Assembly (NCBI RefSeq): GCF_009828115.1 | Contig: NZ_WTYL01000001.1 | Location: 930,001-994,000, forward strand | Direction of reading: 5' to 3' | Length of the DNA stretch: 64,000 bases | Origin: Allopontixanthobacter sediminis | Lineage (GTDB): Bacteria > Pseudomonadota > Alphaproteobacteria > Sphingomonadales > Sphingomonadaceae | Shown here: one piece after another, positions 25,046-33,896 of the stretch | Layout: each line of letters begins with the position of its first letter | Numbering within the stretch: the stretch's first letter is position 1 | Notes under the pieces: generated by a model | What the model saw: only the letters and a program-made list of their open reading frames with translations | Databases searched by the model: none | What the model was told of the DNA's origin: nothing | Made by a program: the position numbers and the translations under genes

Positions 25046-26644
25046 ATGACCTATCAGGGCAAAATCAACCTGCTCAACCAGACCATCGCTGCCGCAGGCG
25101 CGCCGTGGGATGCGATCAGTGCCGAATCGGCGGCCCGGATGCAGTTGCAGAACCGCTTCCACACAGGCCTCGACATCGCACGATATACCGCCAAGATCAT
25201 GCGCCGGGATATGGCTGCCTATGACGCCGATCCCGCGCAATACACGCAGTCGCTCGGCTGCTGGCACGGGTTCATCGCGCAGCAGAAGATGATTTCGATC
25301 AAGAAGCATTTCGGCAGCACGAAGCAACGTTACCTGTATCTGTCAGGCTGGATGATCGCCGCGCTCAGGAGCGAATTCGGTCCCCTGCCCGACCAATCGA
25401 TGCACGAAAAGACCAGCGTTCCCGCATTGATCGAGGAACTGTACACCTTCCTGAAGCAGGCCGATGCCCGCGAACTGGGCGGCATGTTCCGCGATCTCGA
25501 CGCCGCGCGCGCCTCCGGTGACGAAGTTGAAGCCAAGCGGATCGAACTCGCAATCGACAATTACGAAACGCATGTCGTGCCGATCATCGCCGATATCGAC
25601 GCCGGTTTCGGCAACGCGGAAGCAACCTACTTGCTGGCCAAGAAGATGATCGAGGCGGGCGCTTGCGCCTTGCAGATCGAAAACCAGGTTTCCGACGAGA
25701 AGCAGTGCGGCCACCAGGACGGCAAGGTCACTGTTCCGCACGAGGATTTCCTGCAGAAGATCCGCGCGATCCGCTACGCCTTCCTGGAAATGGGCGTCGA
25801 GGACGGCATCATCGTCGCCCGGACCGACTCGTTGGGTGCGGGCCTGACCAAGCAGATCGCCGTCACGAAGGAAGAAGGCGATCTGGGGGACCAGTACAAC
25901 AGCTTCCTCGATTGCGAGGAAATCGACCCCGCCGCGATCCAGAACGGCGACGTTTTCCTCAGCCGTGAAGGCAAATTGCTACGGCCCAAGCGTCTGCCGT
26001 CCAACCTGTTCCAGTTCCGCGCCGGAACCGGGGAAGACCGCTGCGTGCTCGATTGCATCACCTCGCTCCAGAACGGAGCGGACCTGCTGTGGATCGAAAC
26101 CGAGAAGCCGCATATCGAACAGATCGCCGGCATGGTCGACCGCATCCGCGAAGTCGTTCCCAACGCGAAGCTGGTTTACAACAACTCGCCCAGCTTCAAC
26201 TGGACCCTCAACTTCCGCCAGCAGGTTTACGATGCCTGGAAAAACGAAGGAAAGGACGTGTCCGCATATGACCGGGACCGGTTGATGAGCGTGGATTATG
26301 ATGCGACCGATCTCGCCGCCGCAGCCGACGAAAAAATCCGCACGTTCCAGCGCGATGCGGCGGCGCGGGCCGGTATCTTCCACCACCTGATAACGCTGCC
26401 GACCTATCACACGGCCGCGCTAAGCACGGACAATCTGGCGAAGGAATATTTCGGTGACCAGGGAATGCTGGGGTATGTTAAGGGTGTCCAGCGCAAGGAA
26501 ATCCGCGAGGGTATTGCCTGCGTGAAGCACCAGAACATGTCCGGCTCCGACGTCGGGGATGATCACAAGGAGTATTTTGCGGGCGAAGCGGCGCTGAAAG
26601 CTGGCGGCGCCCACAATACGATGAATCAATTCGCGGCTGCCTGA
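25046..26644 (+). CDS. aceA: Isocitrate lyase (long form)
   Basis: 532 residues from the ATG at 25046, which has a good AGGAG; an ATG at 24953 would extend through the leader and is rejected. Isocitrate lyase splits isocitrate to glyoxylate and succinate, the first step of the glyoxylate shunt for growth on acetate or fatty acids. Visible landmarks are IADIDAGFGN (metal-binding aspartates), QIENQVSDEKQCGHQDGK with the catalytic cysteine (KKCGH in many family members, KQCGH here), and VYNNSPSFNW. The length is that of the larger isocitrate lyase class rather than the 430-residue E. coli type. Malate synthase is not in the window. Confidence 0.97.
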   Translation: MTYQGKINLLNQTIAAAGAPWDAISAESAARMQLQNRFHTGLDIARYTAKIMRRDMAAYDADPAQYTQSLGCWHGFIAQQKMISIKKHFGSTKQRYLYLSGWMIAALRSEFGPLPDQSMHEKTSVPALIEELYTFLKQADARELGGMFRDLDAARASGDEVEAKRIELAIDNYETHVVPIIADIDAGFGNAEATYLLAKKMIEAGACALQIENQVSDEKQCGHQDGKVTVPHEDFLQKIRAIRYAFLEMGVEDGIIVARTDSLGAGLTKQIAVTKEEGDLGDQYNSFLDCEEIDPAAIQNGDVFLSREGKLLRPKRLPSNLFQFRAGTGEDRCVLDCITSLQNGADLLWIETEKPHIEQIAGMVDRIREVVPNAKLVYNNSPSFNWTLNFRQQVYDAWKNEGKDVSAYDRDRLMSVDYDATDLAAAADEKIRTFQRDAAARAGIFHHLITLPTYHTAALSTDNLAKEYFGDQGMLGYVKGVQRKEIREGIACVKHQNMSGSDVGDDHKEYFAGEAALKAGGAHNTMNQFAAA

Positions 26645-26675
26645 GCGCAATCGCGAGAGATCGAGGAACAGATCA

Positions 26676-26870
26676 ATGTCCGATACCGAAGCCAAAAGCC
26701 CGGAACCCACAAGTTCGGAACCCTCCCGCGCCCGCGCCTTGTTTTCGACCGCGGATTTCAAACTCCTCCGCGCCGCGCTGGCCAGCCACGCCCGCACAAC
26801 CGAGGACCGCGAGGAACTCGCCCGGATCAATGCCCTGCACCACCGGCTCGGCACCTATTACAGCGGTTAA
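26676..26870 (+). CDS. Small protein downstream of aceA, function unknown
   Basis: 64 residues. The first 20 are rich in serine, proline and glutamate; the remainder (FSTADFKLLRAALASHARTT, then EELARINALHHRLGTYY) looks helical. It starts 32 bp after aceA with a GAGGAA Shine-Dalgarno and precedes a strong terminator, so it is very likely co-transcribed with aceA. No family is recognised. Context suggests a role linked to the glyoxylate shunt, but this is a guess. Confidence 0.65.
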   Translation: MSDTEAKSPEPTSSEPSRARALFSTADFKLLRAALASHARTTEDREELARINALHHRLGTYYSG

Positions 26871-26918
26871 CCGCGCCAGCTAGCCAAACATGGCAGCGGC
26901 CCTTCTCCTGGGGAGGAG

Positions 26919-26962
26919 ATGATGGCTGCCGGGGTTAACGCCCCGGCGGCCATCATTATTTT
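26919..26962 (+). terminator. Rho-independent terminator of the aceA operon
   Basis: A 16-bp stem (26919-26934 with 26941-26956, one G-T pair), loop TTAACG, then TATTTT. It lies 48 bp after the small gene and 20 bp before the end of the convergent M20 gene. Confidence 0.85.
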
Positions 26963-26975
26963 GCGAGACGGTAGA

Positions 26976-28310
26976 CTACTGGCCGGCTGATGGCGCCATC
27001 AGACCAAGCGTCGCCGCAGTCATGGCTTCGGTCGCGGTCGCGATCAGCTTTTCCGCGTCGGGTGCCCAATAGGGGCTGTGGAGTGACGGCAAGGCGATTT
27101 CGCCAGCCTGCGCCCGCTCGAATTCCGCTTGCGGAACGCCGCCGACCCAGAAGATCAGCGACTTGGTATCGTCGGGCGATGCGCGCAGGTACTGGCTGAA
27201 ATCTTCGCCGCCCATGACGGAGGGCACTTTCATCACGCGTGCTTCGCCGAACCGTTCGCGGAAGCCGGCCATGACCTCCTCGGTAAAGTCGGGCGAATTG
27301 TAGGTCGAGGGGGTGTAGTCTTTCTCCAGTGTCACCACCGGCATCCGGTCCTCCGGCATGCCCGCGGCCATGGCTTCACCCATCGCGACCCGCCGGATAC
27401 CGTCGAGCAGCAGCTTGCGCGATTCGTCGCTGTAGGACCGCACGGTCAGCTGCAATTTCGCCTCGTCGGAAATGATGTTGTGCTTGAAGCCGGAATGGAA
27501 GCTGCCGACCGTGATCACCGCCGGGTCGAGCGGGCTGCTTTCGCGGCTCACGAGCGTCTGCAGTTTCATCACGATGGCGCTGGCAAGCACGATCGGATCC
27601 TTGGTGGTATGCGGATAGGCACCGTGGCCGCCTACGCCCTTCACGCTGACATCGACGCTGTCGACATTGGCGAGTGCGAAACCGGGCGAATAGCCGATCA
27701 TCCCGGCCGGAAACTGCGCCGCATCGTGAAACGCCAACACCACTTCGGGCTTGGGAAAGCGGGTGTACAGCCCGTCATCCAGCATCGCCTTCGCGCCGAG
27801 CCCGATTTCTTCCGCCGGCTGGCCGATCATCACCAGCGTGCCGGACCATTCGCCCTTACGCTCCGCCAGCAATTGCGCAGTTCCGATCCACGCGGCCATG
27901 TGAGTGTCATGGCCGCAGGCGTGCATCACGCCGGTCTCCACGCCCGAAGCCGGAACCGCGACGGCTTTGGAGGCGTAGGGCAGCCCGGTCTGTTCGGTCA
28001 CCGGCAAGCCGTCCATGTCGGCGCGGAGCATGATCGTGGGGCCCGCTCCGTTGCGCATCACCGCGACAACGCCGGTCTTGCCCACGCCTTCTGTCACTTC
28101 GAAACCAAGGGCGCGCATTCGCTCGGCAAGCTTGGCGGAGGTTTTGACCTCTTCGAAACTCAGTTCCGGATTGGCGTGAAGATCGCGGTAAAGGTCCATA
28201 AGCTGCGGCATGTCCGCTGCGACGGCATCGCTTAATTCATCGGCCTGCGCGCTCATCGGCGCGGTCAGGGCGGCAGCGGCAATCGCGGGCAGCAGGAACT
28301 TCTTCAGCAT
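26976..28310 (-). CDS. Exported M20-family amidohydrolase/metallopeptidase
   Basis: 444 residues. A signal peptide (about 1-23, ending PMSAQA) directs it to the periplasm. The M20D pattern is complete: HACGHDTHMA and LRADMDGLPV, GQPAEEIG with the catalytic glutamate pair, and LHSPYWAPD with the last metal-binding histidine. Relatives include N-acyl-amino-acid amidohydrolases and hippurate/indole-acetyl-amino-acid hydrolases; the substrate cannot be set. It starts 26 bp after the stop of the SLC13-type permease gene on the same strand, which suggests that an exported peptidase and a membrane transporter share a transcript. Confidence 0.92.
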   Translation of the reverse strand: MLKKFLLPAIAAAALTAPMSAQADELSDAVAADMPQLMDLYRDLHANPELSFEEVKTSAKLAERMRALGFEVTEGVGKTGVVAVMRNGAGPTIMLRADMDGLPVTEQTGLPYASKAVAVPASGVETGVMHACGHDTHMAAWIGTAQLLAERKGEWSGTLVMIGQPAEEIGLGAKAMLDDGLYTRFPKPEVVLAFHDAAQFPAGMIGYSPGFALANVDSVDVSVKGVGGHGAYPHTTKDPIVLASAIVMKLQTLVSRESSPLDPAVITVGSFHSGFKHNIISDEAKLQLTVRSYSDESRKLLLDGIRRVAMGEAMAAGMPEDRMPVVTLEKDYTPSTYNSPDFTEEVMAGFRERFGEARVMKVPSVMGGEDFSQYLRASPDDTKSLIFWVGGVPQAEFERAQAGEIALPSLHSPYWAPDAEKLIATATEAMTAATLGLMAPSAGQ

Positions 28311-28336
28311 TTCAGTCTCCCTTGCGTCCCGCCGAG

Positions 28337-30190
28337 CTACATTCCGTATGTAATCACCAGCAGGATCGATAATGTCGTCGTCATCAACAGGACCAGCGGC
28401 ACACCGGTGCGGATGTAGTCCTTAAACTCGTAACTGCCCTCCGCCATGATCAGCATGTTGGTCTGATAGGCAATCGGCGTGGCATAACACAAATTGCAGC
28501 CGAACAGCACCGCCAGGATCAGCGGCTCCGGCGGCAGGCCGAGTTGCTGCGCGATGTTGAACGCAATCGGCGTGCCCACAGTGGCCGCGGTCGCGTTGGA
28601 GGCGAAATTCGTCAGCAGCGTCACGAACAGCATGATCATTGCGAGCACCATTGCCGGCGGCAAGAACTGCAAGCCAAGAGACAGCGTTTCACCGAGCCAC
28701 GCCGCGGCTCCACTATCGAGGATGATCCGCCCGACCGCGATACTTGCGGCGACCAAGACGATAACTTTCGCGGACAGCGCGCGGCCGACGCGGTCGAACT
28801 TTACGCAACCGGTCACGAACATCAGGATCGCCCCGCCAAGCGCGGAAATCGCAATCGGGAACAAGCCGATCGACGCGGTACCGACCGATCCGACCATGAT
28901 TGCTCCCGCCAGGACCGCTTTCGAGCGGCGCGGCAATTCGCGGGCCCCGTCGAGGATCAGCAGACTGTCGCTGCGGGCAAACTCCTGCAGGTCGTCCTGG
29001 AGACCCATCACCAGCAGAACGTCGCCCTCGGCAATGCGGATGTCGGTCCCGGGGGTGTCTACGCGTTCTTCACCCATGATGGTGCGCGGGCGGTGGATAC
29101 CGAGAACTGCAACACCATAAAGGTCGGCAATTCCCGAAGTGGGGAGCGTGCGCCGGATCAGCCGGGAATCGGCTGTCACTGCCATCTCCACGACAGTGAT
29201 GTCTTCCTTCGCGGAAGAAGAGTTACGCCGGATGCGCGCCAGCACCCACGCAGGGGCCGCTTCCCCCTGCAGGGACCTCATCGCTTCTTCCAGCGCCTCG
29301 TGCGTGCCCGATATGCGCAGCCGCTGTTGCGGCTTTAGCGAACCGGCGGGCGGATCGATGAATTCCAGATCTGCCGGCAATTTGCTGATGATCGCGGAGA
29401 TCTCCTGCCCGATCAGCGGGCTGTTCTCGCCAATCCGCAAGCGGGAATGGAACCGCCGCAAACCGCCATCCTTGGCAACCCGGTTATCGCCGAGCAGGCG
29501 CGGCATCACCAGCCATAGGTACGGCAGAGCTACCAGCGCAGCGGTCAGCACGATCGGCGTGAAGTGGAACACGCTCATCGGAGGCATTCCCAGATCGCCC
29601 GCAATGGACACCACCAGCAGGTTGGTCGAGGTGCCAATGGTCGTCGCCATCCCGCCGATAAGGACCGCCGCGTTGAGCGGAATCAGCGTTTTCGAGGCCG
29701 GAAGCGCCCCTTTCGCCGCCAGCGCAACGAAGATCGGCAGCAGCAGCACCAGAACCGGCGTATCGTTGATGATCATCGACAGGAAGAACGCCAGCAGCAA
29801 CGATACCAACAAGCCGAGTTGGAGATTGATCTTGAAGACTTTTTCGAGAAACCGTGCCGCCGGTTCCAGCGCTCCGGTCACCACCAGTCCGCGCCCCATG
29901 ATCATCAGCGCGCAAATCGTGATCAGCGCGTAATGCCCGAAGCCGGAAAAGGCGAGCGCCAGCCCGTCGGTCGGCCCGGTCCCTTCCAGCGGGAAGAAGT
30001 ATAGCCCGATCGCAATTACCGCGATGGTCAGCAGCGAGACGATTTCGGTGGTCATCCGGCCGCGAGCGAAGGCGACGAACATCGCAATCGTCACCGCCAT
30101 GGCCGCAATCGCGTGGAAGGAGGGAATGCTCAACATCGTCTGGCGGGCCGAATCCCAAAGCGCGGGACTAAACACAAGCGAATTCGGCAA
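28337..30190 (-). CDS. SLC13-family permease with TrkA-C (RCK) regulatory domains
   Basis: 617 residues. N-terminal and C-terminal blocks of membrane helices flank a cytosolic middle section of about 200 residues with two TrkA_C-like repeats (for example VLGIHRPRTIMGEERV and IAEGDVLLVMGLQDD). The transport blocks hold the SLC13/CitMHS signatures NDTPVLVLLLPI and GTSTNLLVV, then NFASNATAATVGTPIA. Members carry di- and tricarboxylates, sulfate or other anions. The first ATG at 30190 is given; an internal ATG at residue 19 is also plausible. Probably the first gene of a unit with the M20 peptidase. Confidence 0.88.
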   Translation of the reverse strand: MPNSLVFSPALWDSARQTMLSIPSFHAIAAMAVTIAMFVAFARGRMTTEIVSLLTIAVIAIGLYFFPLEGTGPTDGLALAFSGFGHYALITICALMIMGRGLVVTGALEPAARFLEKVFKINLQLGLLVSLLLAFFLSMIINDTPVLVLLLPIFVALAAKGALPASKTLIPLNAAVLIGGMATTIGTSTNLLVVSIAGDLGMPPMSVFHFTPIVLTAALVALPYLWLVMPRLLGDNRVAKDGGLRRFHSRLRIGENSPLIGQEISAIISKLPADLEFIDPPAGSLKPQQRLRISGTHEALEEAMRSLQGEAAPAWVLARIRRNSSSAKEDITVVEMAVTADSRLIRRTLPTSGIADLYGVAVLGIHRPRTIMGEERVDTPGTDIRIAEGDVLLVMGLQDDLQEFARSDSLLILDGARELPRRSKAVLAGAIMVGSVGTASIGLFPIAISALGGAILMFVTGCVKFDRVGRALSAKVIVLVAASIAVGRIILDSGAAAWLGETLSLGLQFLPPAMVLAMIMLFVTLLTNFASNATAATVGTPIAFNIAQQLGLPPEPLILAVLFGCNLCYATPIAYQTNMLIMAEGSYEFKDYIRTGVPLVLLMTTTLSILLVITYGM

Positions 30191-30311
30191 AATTGTTTGG
30201 CGACAGGAAAGTTGGTGAGGAATCTGCGATTGCGCTCGTTTGGAAATGCCGAACGGGTTACCGTATTGCTCGATTGCCCACCAAGCCCCCCATCTTTTCG
30301 AAGGACCTGCC

Positions 30312-30881
30312 GTGTCACCGGAAAACCTGCTTGCGCCGACCTATGTCCAAATGCTGACCGCATTGTCCGCCTGGCTTCGTAAGGCCGAAGCGCAGTTGCA
30401 GGGCGGCGATGCCGCGGATCTGCCCGCAGCACGACTTGCCCCCGACATGTTCCCCTTGGCCACCCAGATACGTTTCGCCTGCGTACAAGCGCTGGAGGGG
30501 GTGTCCCGACTGCGAAACAAGGAATTTCCTCCTGCCGTCCAGGTGCTGCTCGACGAGGGCCGGGGCGCGGGCGACAACCCCGGCACGATCGCAGACGCGC
30601 AGACGCGGATTGGCGAAGCCTTGACGTTCCTGCAGGCGTTACCTGACGTTGACCCGGACACTGACGCGCGCCAAACAATCGCGCACACGATCCCGAACGG
30701 GATGATCTTCGATCTGACCGCCGAACAATATGCGAGGGACTGGGCAATCGCCCAATTCTATTTTCATGTGATGACCGCCTACGCGATCCTGCGCAGCCGC
30801 GGCGTCGACCTCGGGAAAGCAGACTACATCGCCCACATGTTCACTTACCTGAGGCCCGAAACAATGCCGCAGGCCGAGTGA
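30312..30881 (+). CDS. DUF1993-family protein
   Basis: 189 residues from a GTG at 30312 preceded by GAAGGA; an ATG at 30240 would add a leader without family similarity. The sequence shows the DUF1993 pattern: an N-terminal helix (YVQMLTALSAWLRKAEAQL), MFPLATQIRFACVQA in the middle, and ending with the conserved FYFHVMTAYAILRSRGV and KADYIAHM. Structures of the family suggest a DinB-like four-helix bundle; no reaction is established. It is divergent from the SLC13 permease gene. Confidence 0.8.
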   Translation: MSPENLLAPTYVQMLTALSAWLRKAEAQLQGGDAADLPAARLAPDMFPLATQIRFACVQALEGVSRLRNKEFPPAVQVLLDEGRGAGDNPGTIADAQTRIGEALTFLQALPDVDPDTDARQTIAHTIPNGMIFDLTAEQYARDWAIAQFYFHVMTAYAILRSRGVDLGKADYIAHMFTYLRPETMPQAE

Positions 30882-31024
30882 GCGGCCCAACAATGCGGCG
30901 GCTGGGCAGATCACCAATCTTTCGCGATTTCTTCGCCCAAACATTCCGGTTTTGACACCGAACGTCACGAAGTTGTCCTTTAGACATGGCATACCGCCTG
31001 ACGAAAGCACAGGACGGAGAATAG

Positions 31025-31189
31025 ATGATGGGTTGGAAATCAGGCATGCCAGGTTTCATCAGAGGCAAAGCGCGATTTGGGCACCGGCCCGCGGAAAATG
31101 GCGCGAAATGGCAAAACCTGGATTTGCCTGAAGTGGCCGAAGAGCATCATCTGGACCGCTACCAACGGGCTAGTCGCCTGATCTGCTAG
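31025..31189 (+). CDS. Possible small ORF in the 371-bp gap after the DUF1993 gene
   Basis: The 30882-31252 gap contains one candidate: 54 codons starting ATGATG at 31025, preceded by AGGACGGAG at a fitting distance, and ending TAG at 31187. The product (start MMGWKSGMPGFIRGKARF, end RYQRASRLIC) is basic at the N-terminus and matches no family I know. The good ribosome-binding site is the main support. The rest of the gap shows nothing else I can name. Confidence 0.35.
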   Translation: MMGWKSGMPGFIRGKARFGHRPAENGAKWQNLDLPEVAEEHHLDRYQRASRLIC

Positions 31190-31252
31190 ACGCCGCTGCA
31201 TCCTCTCCAATCCCCGATGCCCCGACTACCGGTTCTATCATTCGCGTCCGGT

Positions 31253-33481
31253 TCACTTCAGCGCTCTCAACGTAGGAAGAATGCTTCCGTAATCGTCGGT
31301 CCATGGCGTGAAATTCGGTTCATCCTGAAGATTTTCCCACTTCACTGGCCCGCTGAGAGTTTCCAGTGAAGTTATCGACTTGGCACTGGGCGACAAGGCG
31401 ATCCAGTGAGATTTAAACGCTTGAAGAAGCGCGGTGTCGCGGGCCGAGGGTGAGTATGAACGGGATCGCGCGACCCAACCGTCCCGCGCTGCGGAGGCTA
31501 TGACCGGAGCCAGGTCCAGATGGCGATTGGTGATATGCACCAGCAGCAATCCATCGGATTTGAGCGCACGCCGATAGGTGGCGAAGGCTTCCTCCGTGAG
31601 CAGGTGCATCGGGATCGAATCGGACGAGAAGGCGTCGATTGCCAAGAAGTCGAACGAGGCTGGCGCCGCATCTGCGAGGGTTAGTCGAGCATCACCAACA
31701 GTGATCTGAGCGTCCGGACTGCACTTCGACAGGAAGGTAAACTGATCCGGATCCTTGGCAATCTCCACCACGAGCGGGTCGATCTCGAAATATTGCCATG
31801 TCTGTCCAGGCTTCGCATAGCAAGCGACAGTCCCGGTTCCGAGGCCCACGATGCCGAAGCGGGCACTCTCGCCAAAAATGCGCGGCGCAGCGGCGAGTGC
31901 TAGCCCTACGCCGGAATCGGCAGCGTAATAGCTTGTGGGAGTTCGTTGCCTGTCTTCCGAACCCAGCAACTGTATGCCGTGCAATGTGGTACCGTGAGCA
32001 AGCTTGCGAACACCATCGTCGCTCGAGTTTATCGTGTACACGCCAAAGAAGCTGCGCGACATTGCACCAGGTTCAGCGGATTGTGACAGCTTGCCCCATC
32101 CGCCGAGGCTGAGCATCAGGGCGATGATTGTTGCCGCGAACAAAACGCGATTTCCTATCGCGACAATTGCGAGCGCCGTCAGCGTCATAGCCGCCATGCC
32201 CCCCCATTCTGCGCCCTGAAATGGCAGGCTGCCAAGCCCTTGTCCCGCCACCGACAACAGCAGCACTACGGGCACGCCCCAGCGCGTGAGCGAAGCGGCA
32301 GTCCGATCACCTTTCCACATGCTTGCGAAACGGGCGAAAGGGCTCCGCGTGGAGATGGCGAAGGCAGCGGCCGCAAGCCAGAACAGATGCTCGTAGGTCC
32401 AGTCGAAAATCAACGGCGCAATCAGCGCGTTGAATACTCCTCCAAGGGCTCCGCCGATCGCCATGCATAAATAAAAGGCCGTAAGATGAGTGACGGACGG
32501 TCTGCGGTCATACAACGTTCCATGAAGAGCGACCGACAAAATGAACAAATTGAGGGTTGCCACGGCTAGCGAGCCGACGAGACCGATTTCGAACCAAAGT
32601 GCACCGACAGCAGCCAGCAGCGCAAACGGCGCCACTTTGCCCATCCATCCAGCCGGTCCGCGCTGGGACATGAAAGCAACCGAAAAGCTGAGCAGGTAAA
32701 GACCCAGGGGAATGACCCACAGCATCGGCATCGCAACAACGTCAGTCGTGATATGAAGCGTCGTCGAGAGCATCAGGCCAGAAGGTATTGCGGCCAAGGC
32801 AATCCAGAAAATGACATCCGACAGAGGCGGGGCCGAGGTCTCGGACGTGGTAGCAGCGACCGGAGCTTTTGCCGGTAGCGCGAAAACGCACCAGAGCGTA
32901 ACCAGTATGACGAAGCCGTAGCCTACGCTCCAGATAACGCTTTGGACTCCGACCGAAAGGAAAGGCTCGACTACCAGTGGATACGCTATCAGGCCGCCAA
33001 AGCTTCCTAGGTTGGACGCTGCATAGAGCGGATAAGGATCGCCACGGCCTGTCAATGCGAACCATCGTTGGATGAGCGGCGCTTGCGCCGACACGGCCAG
33101 GAACAGCGGTCCGATCGATATAAACAGGAGCCACGGCACCCACAGCAGGACGTTGGCATTTGCGGGAGGATTGCCGCTGATGAGACCGATCGGCAGCAGC
33201 AGGGAGGCGGAGGCCAGGATGGCGATCTGCAACGCGCCTTGCGTTCGAGGCGCTAATCGTCCGATGAAATGCGCGTAAGAATAACCACCGAGCAGTAGCA
33301 GCTGGTACACGAGCATCGCCGAGTTCCAGACCGCAGGCGCTCCGCCGAGACGCGGCAAAGCCATGCGCGCGATCATCGGTTGAACCAGGAAGAGCAAGAA
33401 AGACCCGGCAAAGATCGCCGCGACAAACTGGAACTTCTTGAGCTTGCCGGTCACTGTCGGCGCTATCGCAACACTGGCCAT
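31253..33481 (-). CDS. Fused MFS-type transporter/spermidine synthase-like protein
   Basis: 742 residues. The first two thirds form about 12-14 membrane helices in an MFS-like arrangement; the last 220 residues are a cytosolic spermidine-synthase/methyltransferase fold (IVGLGTGTVACYA, YFEIDPLVVEIA, DFLAIDAFSSDSIPMH). Such fusions are common in bacteria, but neither transport substrate nor aminopropyl transfer has been shown for them as far as I know. It stands alone. The 269-bp upstream gap is relatively AT-rich and holds TTAACCAT, a CtrA-type half-site. Confidence 0.9.
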   Translation of the reverse strand: MASVAIAPTVTGKLKKFQFVAAIFAGSFLLFLVQPMIARMALPRLGGAPAVWNSAMLVYQLLLLGGYSYAHFIGRLAPRTQGALQIAILASASLLLPIGLISGNPPANANVLLWVPWLLFISIGPLFLAVSAQAPLIQRWFALTGRGDPYPLYAASNLGSFGGLIAYPLVVEPFLSVGVQSVIWSVGYGFVILVTLWCVFALPAKAPVAATTSETSAPPLSDVIFWIALAAIPSGLMLSTTLHITTDVVAMPMLWVIPLGLYLLSFSVAFMSQRGPAGWMGKVAPFALLAAVGALWFEIGLVGSLAVATLNLFILSVALHGTLYDRRPSVTHLTAFYLCMAIGGALGGVFNALIAPLIFDWTYEHLFWLAAAAFAISTRSPFARFASMWKGDRTAASLTRWGVPVVLLLSVAGQGLGSLPFQGAEWGGMAAMTLTALAIVAIGNRVLFAATIIALMLSLGGWGKLSQSAEPGAMSRSFFGVYTINSSDDGVRKLAHGTTLHGIQLLGSEDRQRTPTSYYAADSGVGLALAAAPRIFGESARFGIVGLGTGTVACYAKPGQTWQYFEIDPLVVEIAKDPDQFTFLSKCSPDAQITVGDARLTLADAAPASFDFLAIDAFSSDSIPMHLLTEEAFATYRRALKSDGLLLVHITNRHLDLAPVIASAARDGWVARSRSYSPSARDTALLQAFKSHWIALSPSAKSITSLETLSGPVKWENLQDEPNFTPWTDDYGSILPTLRALK

Positions 33482-33553
33482 CGTATCCCCCCGAATGCAC
33501 TTGCAGCAACCAAATTGCCGCAGACCTCGCGAGCGATAGCGAAAGCTTGCTTA

Positions 33554-33561
33554 TTAACCAT
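33554..33561 (+). promoter_or_regulatory. CtrA-type half-site TTAACCAT
   Basis: The octamer equals the short CtrA recognition half known from Caulobacter and lies 73 bp upstream of the transporter fusion gene. An 8-mer can occur by chance, although TTAA words are scarce in this GC-rich sequence. No second half-site at the canonical N7 spacing is present. Confidence 0.2.
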
Positions 33562-33750
33562 TAAGACGCGCAGAGATACATTCGTGAAATATGAGCTGTT
33601 CAGTTTTGTACATTCGAACTCGCCGCTCCAAAACTTGTCGCTTCGAAGTATTAAGCACTTGGGTACTTGAGTCTGGAAACAGACCGGGGGTGGGCGCAAA
33701 GCGATCCACCCGCCCGGGGTGCCGACAATGCTATCATCGGAATAGGAAAA

Positions 33751-33835
33751 TGGTGCCCCTGGCCAGACTCGAACTGGCACTCCGTTAGGAACTCGATTTT
33801 GAGTCGAGCGCGTCTACCGATTCCACCACAGGGGC
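33751..33835 (-). tRNA. tRNA-Leu (anticodon CAA)
   Basis: Read on the minus strand: acceptor GCCCCTG pairs with CAGGGGC, discriminator A and an encoded CCA. The anticodon stem CTCGA/TCGAG encloses CTCAAAA, giving anticodon CAA. The T-arm carries GTTCGAGTC. An extra long variable arm typical of tRNA-Leu is present; total 85 nt. Confidence 0.96.
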
Positions 33836-33896
33836 ACTCTTTTGCGGACTGCGCGGCTGCTTAACCCCGCTTCGCCGCGACTTCAAGCTTTCCGCG

